Positions 28,381 to 36,969 of a stretch of DNA of 64,000 bases are shown piece by piece (positions within the stretch are counted from its first letter, which is position 1; every line of letters starts with the position of its first letter). Where the stretch lies: the NCBI RefSeq assembly GCF_014201355.1, contig NZ_JACHEG010000001.1:1550001-1614000 (forward strand), in the 5' to 3' direction. This stretch comes from Aliirhizobium wenxiniae (lineage in GTDB: Bacteria > Pseudomonadota > Alphaproteobacteria > Rhizobiales > Rhizobiaceae). The notes under the pieces were generated by a model. The model was given only the letters and a program-made list of their open reading frames with translations. It was not told where the DNA came from and did not search any database. A program made the translations under genes and the position numbers.

Positions 28381-29583
28381 TCAGATGGACGAGGCGTCGG
28401 AGAACCGACGGCTAACGGTGAAGGCTTTTTCAAGCTCGGGATTGAGTTCCATCCCGAGCCCCGGACCGGGCGGAACCGTGATCATACCGTTTTTCACCTC
28501 GGGAAGCGCCGTCACCAGATCGCGATACCAGGTATTGTAGAAGGCACGCACGCTTTCCTGCACCAGCGCGTTGGGAGCATTCAGCGAAAGATGCGTCGAG
28601 GCGCAGAGCACGACCGGGCCGGTACAATCATGCGGCGCGACCGGCAGGTGCCAGGCTTCCGCCATCGAGGCAATCTTGCGCGATTCAGACAGGCCGCCGC
28701 ACCATGAAATGTCGAGCATGACGATGCCGGCAGCGCCGGTTTCCAGATAATCGCGAAAGCCCCAGCGCGTGGCGAGCGTTTCCGACGCGGAGATCGGCGC
28801 GGGCGAGACCTCGGCATAACGTTTCAGGCTGGACAGGCTGTCCATCTTAATCGGGTCTTCATGCCAGAAGGTGTTGTAAGGCGTCAAAGCCTTGGCGATC
28901 TGCATCGCCGGCAAAAGCTGCCACATGGAGTGGAACTCGACCATGATATCTATTCTGTCGCCGACCGCCTTGCGGATTTTCTCGAAGGGTTCGAGCGCCG
29001 CCTTCAGATCGGCAGACGAGATATACTGGCCCTTGGTCTTTTCCGCCGCCTGGTCGAACGGCCAGATCTTCATCGCCGTGATCCCTTCGGAGAGCAGCGA
29101 TTCCGCCAGTTCGTCGGCGCGGTGTAGGAAGCCGTTCAGGTCGTCATAGTCCTTGCCGGTCGAAAGCCCGTAATTGGCCGTCGTCTGCCCGGTCGCCTTC
29201 TTGATATATTCGGTGCCGGCGCAGGTATTGTAGGTGCGGATTTCCTTGCGGGAAAAACCGCCAAGCAGCTGCGCGATCGGCTGGCCGGTCACTTTGCCAA
29301 AGATGTCCCACAGCGCGATGTCGAAGGCGGAATTGCCGCGTACCTCGGCGCCGGACGAACGAAAGCCGACATAACCGACCAGTTCCTGTGCCAGAAGATC
29401 GATCGCCAGGGGATCGCGGCCGATAACACGCGGGGCGACATATTCGTGGATGTAGCTTTCCACCGTTTCGGCACCGAAAAAGGTCTCCCCCAGTCCGGTA
29501 ATGCCCTCATCGGTGTGAACCAGAACCCAGAGCAGGTTGCTCCGCTCGGCGACACGCACCGTCTCCAGCTTGGTGATCTTCAT
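28381..29583 (-). CDS. Enolase-superfamily sugar-acid dehydratase (mandelate racemase type)
   Basis: This 400-residue enzyme has the MR/MLE capping domain (KITKLETVRVAE, GITGLGETFFGAETVESY) and barrel. Metal ligands fit IMVEFHS, WHEDPI and SASET. A His-Asp dyad fits APHDC and MLDISW. The base on the other face is a single lysine in AMKIWPF, where many family members have KxK. Such proteins dehydrate aldonic or aldaric acids to 2-keto-3-deoxy acids. With the FAH enzyme this suggests a two-step route. GGGAGGAAAC precedes the ATG at 29583. Confidence 0.82.
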   Translation of the reverse strand: MKITKLETVRVAERSNLLWVLVHTDEGITGLGETFFGAETVESYIHEYVAPRVIGRDPLAIDLLAQELVGYVGFRSSGAEVRGNSAFDIALWDIFGKVTGQPIAQLLGGFSRKEIRTYNTCAGTEYIKKATGQTTANYGLSTGKDYDDLNGFLHRADELAESLLSEGITAMKIWPFDQAAEKTKGQYISSADLKAALEPFEKIRKAVGDRIDIMVEFHSMWQLLPAMQIAKALTPYNTFWHEDPIKMDSLSSLKRYAEVSPAPISASETLATRWGFRDYLETGAAGIVMLDISWCGGLSESRKIASMAEAWHLPVAPHDCTGPVVLCASTHLSLNAPNALVQESVRAFYNTWYRDLVTALPEVKNGMITVPPGPGLGMELNPELEKAFTVSRRFSDASSI

Positions 29584-29858
29584 GTTTCCTCCCAGAATTT
29601 CCCAAGAGCCTGTATTTCTAAGGGAATTGCACCGGGATCGAAAGCCGTTTGCGGCCTCTAAAGTACGCTGAGCTAATAATATTGCCGCGTATTTCACGCC
29701 TCCGCTGGTCCGCTTTCAAACGCCACAACCGCTTTCGCAAAATTCCCGCGCAAATCCTTTGACATGAGGCGCGAAGGGATCTTTCATGGGCGCCAAGAAA
29801 CGTCGCCATGCTCCGAGGAAAGGGCTGGACGGCATATAAAGCAAGAAAGAGGAACATC

Positions 29859-31241
29859 ATGAACGTCGCTTCCCGTCCGAACGACATCCAGGCCGTTATC
29901 GAGGCCGACCGCGCCCATGTCTGGCACCATCTCTCCCAGCACAAGCAGTATGAAAGCGTCGACCCGAAGATCTATGTCGAGGGAAAAGGCACCCGCGTCT
30001 GGGATGCGACCGGCAAGGAATATCTCGATGCGGTCGCCGGTGCCGTCTGGACCGTCAATGTCGGTTACGGCCGGACCTCGATCGCCGATGCGGTACGCGA
30101 CCAGTTGGTGAAGCTCAACTATTTCGCCGGCGCAGCGGGCAACGTTCCGGCAGCGCTTTTCGCCGAAAAGCTGATCGAAAAGATGCCGGGCATGACCCGC
30201 GTCTATTATTCGAACTCCGGTTCGGAAGCGAACGAGAAGGTGTTCAAAATGGTGCGCCAGATCGCGCACCGGAAGCACAATGGCGGTAAGTACAAGATCC
30301 TCTACCGCGATCGCGATTACCACGGCACGACGCTCGGCACGCTGGCCGCAGCCGGCCAGAAGGAACGTCGCGAGCAATATGGCCCGATGCCGGAAGGTTT
30401 CGTCGAGGTGCCGCATTGCCTCGAATATCGCAGCCAGTGGGGTGACGTCGAAGATTACGGCATCCGCGCAGCCAACGCGATCGAGGACGTGATCCTGCGC
30501 GAAGGCCCGGAAACCATCGGTCTTCTCTGCCTTGAACCGGTAACCGCCGGCGGCGGCGTCATCACGCCGCCCAAGGGCTATTGGGAACGCGTCCAGGAAA
30601 TCTGCCGCAAATACGATGTTCTGCTGCATATCGACGAAGTCGTCTGCGGCATGGGCCGCACCGGCAAGTGGTTCGGTTACCAGCATTACGGCATCGAGCC
30701 CGATTTCGTCACCATGGCCAAAGGCGTCGCCTCCGGTTACGCCGCGATCTCCTGCACGGTGACGACCGAAAAGGTCTTCGAACTGTTCAAGGACGACCCG
30801 ACCGATCCGATGTCCTATTTCCGCGACATCTCCACCTTCGGCGGCTGCACCTCGGGACCTGCTGCAGCGCTGGAAAACATGCGGATCATCGAGGATGAAG
30901 GCCTGCTCGAAAACACCCTCAAAATGGGTGAGCGGCTGATGAACAACCTGCGCGAATTGCAGAGCCGCCATCAGGTGATCGGTGATGTGCGCGGCCTAGG
31001 CCTGTTCTGCGGCGCCGAACTGGTCATGGACCGCGCGACCAAGGAACCGGCACCGGAAAAGATGGTCCAGGCAGTCACCGCCGATTGCCTGGCGCAGGGC
31101 GTCATCATCGGCGCCACCAACCGTTCGGTTCCCGGCCTCAACAACACGCTCTGCATGAGCCCGCCGCTGATCATCAATTCAGCCGAAATCGACCAGATCA
31201 CCGGTGCGATCGACAAGGCGCTGACCAAAGTTTTTGGCTAA
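29859..31241 (+). CDS. Class III PLP aminotransferase
   Basis: This 460-residue fold-type I aminotransferase has YYSNSGSEANEKVFKMVRQ (phosphate-binding), LLHIDEVVCGMGRTGKWFGYQHY (PLP Asp) and FVTMAKGVASGY with the Schiff-base lysine (about residue 288). The closest class I recognise is the taurine/beta-alanine:pyruvate group. Start 29859 has AGAGGAAC upstream. The ureohydrolase gene follows at once, suggesting that the amine released by it is the substrate. Confidence 0.85.
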   Translation: MNVASRPNDIQAVIEADRAHVWHHLSQHKQYESVDPKIYVEGKGTRVWDATGKEYLDAVAGAVWTVNVGYGRTSIADAVRDQLVKLNYFAGAAGNVPAALFAEKLIEKMPGMTRVYYSNSGSEANEKVFKMVRQIAHRKHNGGKYKILYRDRDYHGTTLGTLAAAGQKERREQYGPMPEGFVEVPHCLEYRSQWGDVEDYGIRAANAIEDVILREGPETIGLLCLEPVTAGGGVITPPKGYWERVQEICRKYDVLLHIDEVVCGMGRTGKWFGYQHYGIEPDFVTMAKGVASGYAAISCTVTTEKVFELFKDDPTDPMSYFRDISTFGGCTSGPAAALENMRIIEDEGLLENTLKMGERLMNNLRELQSRHQVIGDVRGLGLFCGAELVMDRATKEPAPEKMVQAVTADCLAQGVIIGATNRSVPGLNNTLCMSPPLIINSAEIDQITGAIDKALTKVFG

Positions 31242-31320
31242 CTGCCAAAAACTGGGGCCGGAGCTTCACGCCCGGCCCGACCATTCGCACAAGATGAGCG
31301 GCAAAGCCGCCGGGGAACCG

Positions 31321-32298
31321 ATGACCAATTCCGACTTCCGCCCGATCTCGGGCGTTGATCTGCCGCGCTTTGCCGGCATCGCCACCTTCATGCGCCTGCC
31401 GCATATCGCATTGGACGACGAACGTTTGAGCCAGGTCGATATCGGCCTGATCGGCGTGCCGTGGGATGGCGGTACGACCAACCGGCCCGGCCCCCGCCAT
31501 GCCCCGCGCCAATTGCGCGATCTCTCCAGCATGGTGCGGCATGAAAACGGCGCAACGCGCATCAGACCCTACGATCTTGCAAACTGCGCCGATCTTGGTG
31601 ATGTCGGGCCGAACCCGGCCGATGTCGAGGACTCGATGCAGCGCATCACCGCCTTTTACGATCGGGTGAAGACGGCCGGCATCATGCCGCTGACGGCAGG
31701 CGGCGATCACCTGTCTTCACTACCGATCCTGCGCTCGCTCGGCCGCGACAGGCCATTGGGCATGATCCATTTCGACAGCCACACAGACCTCTTCCACTCC
31801 TATTTCGGCGGCTTCAAATATACCCACGGCACGCCCTTCCGCCGCGCAGTCGAAGAAGGACTGCTCGATCCGAAACGCGTCTGCATGATCGGCATCCGCG
31901 GCCCGGCCTACGATTTCGAGGACCGTGACTTTGCCGATGCCGTCGGTATTCGCGTCATCCCGATCGAGGAGTTTCACGCCCGCGGCGTCGAGGACGTGAT
32001 GACGGAGGCAAGGGAAATTGTCGGCTCGGGCGAAACCTATGTCAGTTACGATATCGATTTCATCGACCCAGCCTTTGCGCCCGGAACCGGCACGCCGGAG
32101 ATCGGCGGCCCGAACAGCTATCAGGCATTGCAGGTCGTGCGCGAATTGCGCGGGCTGAATATCGTCGGCGCCGACATGGTGGAAGTCTCGCCGCCATTCG
32201 ACACGAGCGGAGCAACCGCCTTCCTCGGTATAACCGTGATGTTCGAATTGCTCTGCGTCATGGCCGAAATCATCAGCAAGCGTCCCGGCAAAAACTAG
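31321..32298 (+). CDS. Ureohydrolase (agmatinase / guanidino-acid amidinohydrolase)
   Basis: This 325-residue arginase-family enzyme shows all Mn-binding motifs: GGDHLSS, HFDSHTD and SYDIDFIDPAFAPGTGTPE. It releases urea from a guanidino compound. Family members include agmatinase, guanidinobutyrase and guanidinopropionase, which sequence alone does not separate. I chose ATG 31321 with GGGGAA upstream; in-frame starts at 31294 and 31234 are possible. It lies 79 bases after the aminotransferase. Confidence 0.85.
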   Translation: MTNSDFRPISGVDLPRFAGIATFMRLPHIALDDERLSQVDIGLIGVPWDGGTTNRPGPRHAPRQLRDLSSMVRHENGATRIRPYDLANCADLGDVGPNPADVEDSMQRITAFYDRVKTAGIMPLTAGGDHLSSLPILRSLGRDRPLGMIHFDSHTDLFHSYFGGFKYTHGTPFRRAVEEGLLDPKRVCMIGIRGPAYDFEDRDFADAVGIRVIPIEEFHARGVEDVMTEAREIVGSGETYVSYDIDFIDPAFAPGTGTPEIGGPNSYQALQVVRELRGLNIVGADMVEVSPPFDTSGATAFLGITVMFELLCVMAEIISKRPGKN

Positions 32299-32304
32299 CG
32301 CCAA

Positions 32305-32703
32305 TCACACCGCATTCGCCATGCCGGCATCGTTGAGAAGCCCGCTGATAGCGGAGATCAGCTGTGCCGGCACGAAAGGCTTCTGGATCAGCACGCTGTT
32401 GGGCACGCCATGCGAGGTCCATTCGGACGCGCTGTCGGCAGTCACGTAGACGACAGGGATGTTCGACTGACACTGCCGGGCGTGGCGTCCGACCTGCCAG
32501 CCACTCGCGCCTTTGCCAAGGCGGATATCGGTGATCACGCCGGAGAACTGCGTGGCGTCCGCATCGAGCGCGGCAATTGCCTCCTCGGCAGAAGCGAAGG
32601 ACGCAACCTCGAAGCCGTTTTCGATCAACAACTCCTCGGCATCGAGCCGCAGAAGATGGTCGTCTTCGACCAGAAGCAATTGAATTGATGCGTCATCCGC
32701 CAT
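32305..32703 (-). CDS. Stand-alone response regulator receiver
   Basis: This 132-residue CheY-like protein has acidic residues in LLVEDDHLL, the phospho-acceptor in ITDIRLG (about residue 57), VYVTADS and the lysine in IQKPF. No output domain follows. Start 32703 has AGGACGG upstream. It ends six bases from the convergent ureohydrolase. The cognate kinase is not adjacent; the kinase at 38006-39580 is a candidate. Confidence 0.88.
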   Translation of the reverse strand: MADDASIQLLLVEDDHLLRLDAEELLIENGFEVASFASAEEAIAALDADATQFSGVITDIRLGKGASGWQVGRHARQCQSNIPVVYVTADSASEWTSHGVPNSVLIQKPFVPAQLISAISGLLNDAGMANAV

Positions 32704-32952
32704 GGTCCGTCCTATCGGATGCGGCAGGAAGACAAGAGCTCCCGCATCCAGTTTCAGGCTTCGACCTACCGCCGTCACCGTTCCGTCCGGCCGCCTAACG
32801 CAATCAGAGCAAAGTAGTTCCCCATTCTGATACAATCTTCGAAAATGCTGGGCCACCGTGATATGCTTGCATCATCACTCGCCTCAAATCGAGACGCCGC
32901 AGGCCTGAGGGGGCCGCCTGCAGCGCCTCGACACGGCACGGCATGCAGTCGC

Positions 32953-33501
32953 CTATTGCAGCGCGACGGCACCGTCCGGACGGGAAAAATAACGGCGCCA
33001 TGCACTGGGCGTCGTGCCGGTCACCCGGCGGAAGACACGAGACAGATGCGACTGATCGGCCAGTCCGCAATCGAGCGCGATCTCACAAAGCGGCGCATTG
33101 GTGGTCATCATCCGCTGCTTGGCATGCTCGACACGGCGGGAAACGACATAATTGTGCGGGGGGACACCGAACGTCGCCTTGAATGCAGCGGAAAAGTAGC
33201 TTGTGCTCAACCGAACCTGCTGGGCGAGTTCGTCGAGCGGAATGCCATGGGAAATGCGCTCGTCAATATATAGCTTCACCTTCTTCACCTGCCATGGGGC
33301 AAGGCCGCCGGTGGCAACCTGCTTCTCCGGCTCGCGTGAAGCGACCGGCTCGACAAGCCGCAATTTGCCAGGTTGGCGTTCAGCAATCCTGGCATCGATG
33401 GAAAAGGGATTTTCGGGATATAGGCCTGCGAGATCGGCATAGATGGTGCTCATATCGAGCGGGTTGATCTGACGGGCGACAACAGCTGCGGTGGCGGACA
33501 T
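32953..33501 (-). CDS. AraC-family transcriptional regulator
   Basis: This 182-residue protein has a short divergent N-terminal part (about 1-75) and a complete AraC/XylS double helix-turn-helix domain (VKLYIDERISHGIPLDELA, LSTSYFSAAFKATFGVPPHNYV, then CGLADQSHLSRVFRRVTGTTPSAWRR). The N-terminal region is too short for a cupin effector domain, so the trigger is unknown. AGGAG precedes the ATG at 33501. It is divergent from the FixJ-type gene. Confidence 0.88.
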   Translation of the reverse strand: MSATAAVVARQINPLDMSTIYADLAGLYPENPFSIDARIAERQPGKLRLVEPVASREPEKQVATGGLAPWQVKKVKLYIDERISHGIPLDELAQQVRLSTSYFSAAFKATFGVPPHNYVVSRRVEHAKQRMMTTNAPLCEIALDCGLADQSHLSRVFRRVTGTTPSAWRRYFSRPDGAVALQ

Positions 33502-33699
33502 CTGCGCTCTCCTGTGGGTCTGTTGAATTTTCACCAGTCCATATTGAGATGACCGCCGCCAATCGGATATTCTACAGTCAGTCAGTTTTCGCACCCATGG
33601 GTTTTAGCGTCATATACTCGGGTATGATTGCCCTTGGCGGAAGCTGCCGCGTAGGGTCGGTTTGAGCTTGAATCACGGCAATTTCAATGAATTGAGGAT

Positions 33700-34317
33700 A
33701 TGACGGAAAGCCCAATCATTCTGGTTGTCGATGACGAGCCGCTGATCCGGCAGGCACTCGACACTCTGCTTCGCTCCGTCGGTTACCGCGTGCGGACATT
33801 TGCGACCGCGCTCGACCTCTATGAGGACGATTGCCTTCCGCAGGCCAGCTGCCTGATCCTCGATATCCGGCTTCCCTTCACCAGCGGACTGGATTTCCAG
33901 CAGAAACTCACCGATCGCGGCATTGTCGTTCCGATCATATTCGTTACCGCCCATGGCGATATCCCGATGACGGTGCGCGCCATGAAGGCTGGAGCCGCCG
34001 ACTTTCTCTCCAAGCCGTTCCGGGATCAGGACATTCTCGATTCCGTCGCCTCGGCCGTGCTGAAGCACCAGGAATTCCTTGGCTCCAGCAAAACCGAGGC
34101 CGACCTCAAATCCCGCTACACACAGCTTTCCCCGCGCGAGCAGCAGATCATGGCGATGGCGACGGCCGGGCTTATGAATAAGCAAATCGCCGGCGAACTG
34201 GGCCTGAGCGAGATCACCGTGAAGATCCATCGCGGCAAGGTAAGTCGCAAGATGAGCGCGAAAACCTTCGCTGATCTTGTGAAGATGGCAGAGCTACTCG
34301 GCTTGTCGCACCGGTAA
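33700..34317 (+). CDS. FixJ/NarL-type response regulator
   Basis: This 205-residue two-domain regulator has a receiver (VVDDEPLIRQ, phospho-acceptor in CLILDIRLP near residue 54, FVTAHGD, SKPF) and a LuxR-type helix-turn-helix (LSPREQQIMAMATAGLMNKQIAGELGLSEITVKIHRG). It is the only DNA-binding response regulator in the block. The FixL-like kinase at 38006-39580 is the nearest candidate partner. Confidence 0.93.
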   Translation: MTESPIILVVDDEPLIRQALDTLLRSVGYRVRTFATALDLYEDDCLPQASCLILDIRLPFTSGLDFQQKLTDRGIVVPIIFVTAHGDIPMTVRAMKAGAADFLSKPFRDQDILDSVASAVLKHQEFLGSSKTEADLKSRYTQLSPREQQIMAMATAGLMNKQIAGELGLSEITVKIHRGKVSRKMSAKTFADLVKMAELLGLSHR

Positions 34318-34324
34318 GTATCTC

Positions 34325-34417
34325 GCGCAAAATGCGAAGCGGTTTTGCGTCAAAGAAATGCGATAAAACAAAGATCAAAGCGTTTGGAACATATCTGAAG
34401 GATCGCGAAACGCTTTG
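34325..34417. repeat. Rhizobial intergenic palindromic repeat, copy 1
   Basis: The segment holds CGCAAAA/TTTTGCG, then AAAACAAAGATCAAAGCG, and a 10-base inverted repeat CAAAGCGTTT/AAACGCTTTG with a 22-base spacer (34376-34385 with 34408-34417). The AAACAAAG..AAGCG signature resembles 59316-59333 in this window. I recall this pattern as a dispersed repeat of rhizobial genomes. Confidence 0.55.
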
Positions 34418-34521
34418 GAATGAGCCGAATAAACCCCCGTATAATTTAAACCCTTGGCTCAGAGGCGCATATTACAGGGAAAGAGAAAGACCGGGATTTC
34501 CCGGAGATTGGTTCATACCCG

Positions 34522-34890
34522 TTGAAAGCGCCTGTCATCATTGCCATCATCGACGACGAAGAGAACATCCGTCGCGGGATGAGCGGCCTTTTGCGATCAC
34601 TCGGTTACGAAGCGCGCAGCTTTGAATCCGCAGAAGCGTTCCTCGCCACCACAGCAGCAGCCGACTGTTCGTGCATCGTCTCCGATGTACATATGGATGG
34701 CATGAGCGGTATCGACCTCTTCCAGACGCTTTCAGCGCGCGGAAGCGAGGTTCCGTTCATCTTCGTCACCGCCTTTGCCGAAGAGGTCGGGCGGCTTAAT
34801 CTGGGCAAGGACACTTGCGTCCTGCCAAAACCTTTCAAGGTCGATATCCTCATCGACTGCATCGAAAAGGCAACGCAGCCGGCAACCTGA
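34522..34890 (+). CDS. Stand-alone receiver-domain protein
   Basis: This 122-residue CheY-like protein has IAIIDDEENIRRG, the phospho-acceptor in CIVSDVHMDGMSG (about residue 54), FVTAF and LPKPFK. There is no output domain. No ATG precedes the domain, so the start is TTG 34522 by default, with a weak ribosome site. The zinc-finger gene starts 19 bases after its stop, so they are probably co-transcribed. Confidence 0.82.
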   Translation: MKAPVIIAIIDDEENIRRGMSGLLRSLGYEARSFESAEAFLATTAAADCSCIVSDVHMDGMSGIDLFQTLSARGSEVPFIFVTAFAEEVGRLNLGKDTCVLPKPFKVDILIDCIEKATQPAT

Positions 34891-34909
34891 ACACTCAAGG
34901 AAGCAGCGC

Positions 34910-35206
34910 ATGTGCACGCATCATAACTTCATCAGAAAAGTAACGCCGAAGACCCGCGGTTGCGAGGAATGTCTGGAGCTTGGCATGACCTGGGTTCATC
35001 TGAGGCTATGCCGCGAATGCGGCCATGTGGGCTGCTGTGACCAATCGGAAGGCAAGCATGCGACAGCCCATTTCAGGCACACGCGCCACCCGATCATCGA
35101 AGGCTACGATCCGCCGGAAGGCTGGGGATGGTGCTATATCGACGAAGAGATCGTCGATCTGCCCGACCAGACACCGCAGGTCGGCCCGATCCCGCGTTAC
35201 GTCTGA
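34910..35206 (+). CDS. Small UBP-type zinc-finger protein
   Basis: This 98-residue protein is almost wholly a ZnF-UBP domain. Likely zinc ligands are Cys2 and His4, Cys18 and Cys21, Cys34 and Cys37, Cys42, and His50, His54 and His60. The conserved GHVGCCDQSEGKHATAHFRHT core is clear. In eukaryotes this fold binds the free C terminus of ubiquitin; its bacterial role is not established. It lies between a receiver gene and, tail to tail, a cNMP-binding flavoprotein 25 bases away. Confidence 0.88.
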   Translation: MCTHHNFIRKVTPKTRGCEECLELGMTWVHLRLCRECGHVGCCDQSEGKHATAHFRHTRHPIIEGYDPPEGWGWCYIDEEIVDLPDQTPQVGPIPRYV

Positions 35207-35231
35207 AAATTTCAAAAGAGAGAGCAGCGGT

Positions 35232-36878
35232 TCAATGAGCCGCTGCGAGGTATTGATGGATCGCGGCGACGACAACCGATCCCTCACCCACGGCCGATGC
35301 CACGCGCTTGACGGAACCGGCCCGCACGTCACCCACGGCAAAAATGCCCGGCTTGCTGGCGGCATAGGGATGCCGTGTCATGTCGTCCGACGACAGACCG
35401 GTACAGACGAAGCCTTGCCGGTCGAGTTCCAGGCATCCGTCGAGCCAGTCGGTATTGGGGTCCGCCCCGATCATCACGAACAGGTTGGAGGCATTGCAGC
35501 GTGACGTCTCCCCACTCGTGCGATCGATCCAGGTCACGGCTTCCAACCCGTGTTCTCCGGCGAGCTCGGTAATCTCGCATCCCTCGCAAAGGGTGATGTG
35601 CGGCGAGCTCTTGATACGTTGCACGAGATAGTCGGACATGGTCGCGGAAATTCTGCTGCGCACCAGCATATGCACGTGACGCGCAGTTCGGGAAAGAAAC
35701 ACCGCCGCCTGCCCTGCCGAATTGCCGCCGCCGACAATGACGACTTCCTGACCCGAGCAAATCTGGCCTTCCATCGCGGTTGCCGCATACTGGATGCCGC
35801 GGCCTTCGAACCTTGCATAATCGGGAATATCGAGCTTGCGATAACGCGCGCCGGTCGCAACCACGACAGTCTTCGTGCTGACCGAACGGCCATCGCTCAG
35901 GCCCACCGCATAAGGCGAGTTTGAGCAATCGAGTGATGCGGCACTTCGTGACACGCAAAGCCGTGCGCCAAATTTCTGCGCCTGGATATGGGCGCGCCCC
36001 GCAAGCGCCAGCCCGGAAATACCGGTCGGGAACCCGAGATAATTCTCGATCTTCGACGACGTGCCGGCCTGGCCGCCCGGCGCCATGGTTTCGATGACCA
36101 GTGTCTTCAGCCCTTCCGATGCGGCATAGACCGCCGATGCAAGCCCGGCCGGTCCTGCACCAAGAACCACGACGTCATAAAGCGCATCATCTTCCGGCGG
36201 TTCGAAAAGCCCCAGTTCGTCGGCCAGTATCTCATTCGACGGCTGCTTGAGAACGCCGTGATCCGGCGTGATCAGGGCCGGAAGATCATTCGCGCCGATC
36301 CCGAACCGCTGCATTACGGAGGGTGCATCCGCATCATTCACGCCCATGATCGTGACGGGATAGAGATTGCGGATGAGGAACCGCTGGACGCCCAACAGAT
36401 CGCCGCTTTCCCTATGCCCGATGAGAATGCCGCCACCGGTCGCGTGGCGCACGAAACCGGCGCGGCGAAGGATATAGGAGCGGATGATCGTCTCGCCGAT
36501 ATCGGGCTCTCCGGTGATCAGCGCACGGAACCTCTCGTGGCAGACACGGATAACCCGCGAGCCGGCGAGACAAAGACCCGACAGCAGAATGCTGCGGTGG
36601 GTGAACATGTTCTGTTCACCGCTGAACTGGCCTCGTTTGTAGCTATAGAGATGATGCCGCCCCTGGATCGGATCGTCGGCGAACATCTGCAATTCACCAT
36701 CCAGAACCAGAAGGAAATCGATCGAATGATCGCCTCGGCGGAAGACATAGGTATCTTCCGCAACAAGCTGCTCCGTGCCGTAAGGACGGATGCGTTCGAT
36801 CATCTCGTCGGTCAGTGAAGGAAAGGTCTGGGCCGGGCGTATCCACGGGTCGGTGGGATCGACAGGAAGATCAGGCAT
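35232..36878 (-). CDS. Thioredoxin-reductase-like flavoprotein with cNMP-binding domain
   Basis: This 548-residue protein joins an N-terminal cyclic-nucleotide-binding (Crp-like) domain (about 20-140) to a linker and a thioredoxin-reductase-like FAD/NADPH domain (from about 235). FAD motifs are VVLGAGPAGLASAVYAA, GGQAGTSSKIENYLGFPTGISG and FAVGDVRAGS; the NADPH motif is VVIVGGGNSAGQAAVFL. The redox CATC segment is replaced by YAATAMEG, so no active-site disulfide is present. It may transfer electrons directly or sense redox state. It is convergent with the zinc-finger gene. Confidence 0.87.
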   Translation of the reverse strand: MPDLPVDPTDPWIRPAQTFPSLTDEMIERIRPYGTEQLVAEDTYVFRRGDHSIDFLLVLDGELQMFADDPIQGRHHLYSYKRGQFSGEQNMFTHRSILLSGLCLAGSRVIRVCHERFRALITGEPDIGETIIRSYILRRAGFVRHATGGGILIGHRESGDLLGVQRFLIRNLYPVTIMGVNDADAPSVMQRFGIGANDLPALITPDHGVLKQPSNEILADELGLFEPPEDDALYDVVVLGAGPAGLASAVYAASEGLKTLVIETMAPGGQAGTSSKIENYLGFPTGISGLALAGRAHIQAQKFGARLCVSRSAASLDCSNSPYAVGLSDGRSVSTKTVVVATGARYRKLDIPDYARFEGRGIQYAATAMEGQICSGQEVVIVGGGNSAGQAAVFLSRTARHVHMLVRSRISATMSDYLVQRIKSSPHITLCEGCEITELAGEHGLEAVTWIDRTSGETSRCNASNLFVMIGADPNTDWLDGCLELDRQGFVCTGLSSDDMTRHPYAASKPGIFAVGDVRAGSVKRVASAVGEGSVVVAAIHQYLAAAH

Positions 36879-36932
36879 GCAAAGCTCCCCGTCACGACAT
36901 CAACCGATAATCGCGGATTTTATCAACGAAAG

Positions 36933-36959
36933 GCCGGCATCCGCAATACGGATGCCGGC
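36933..36959 (-). terminator. Hairpin after dps
   Basis: GCCGGCATCCG at 36933-36943 pairs perfectly with 36949-36959, with a five-base loop. The minus-strand tail CTTTCGTTG is a weak T tract. It lies just past the dps stop codon. Confidence 0.65.
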
Positions 36960-36969
36960 GAATGGCATG

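Noticed and set aside
34332-34625. 97-codon plus-strand frame before the receiver gene
   Set aside because: It runs through a dispersed repeat and then out of frame into the receiver gene.
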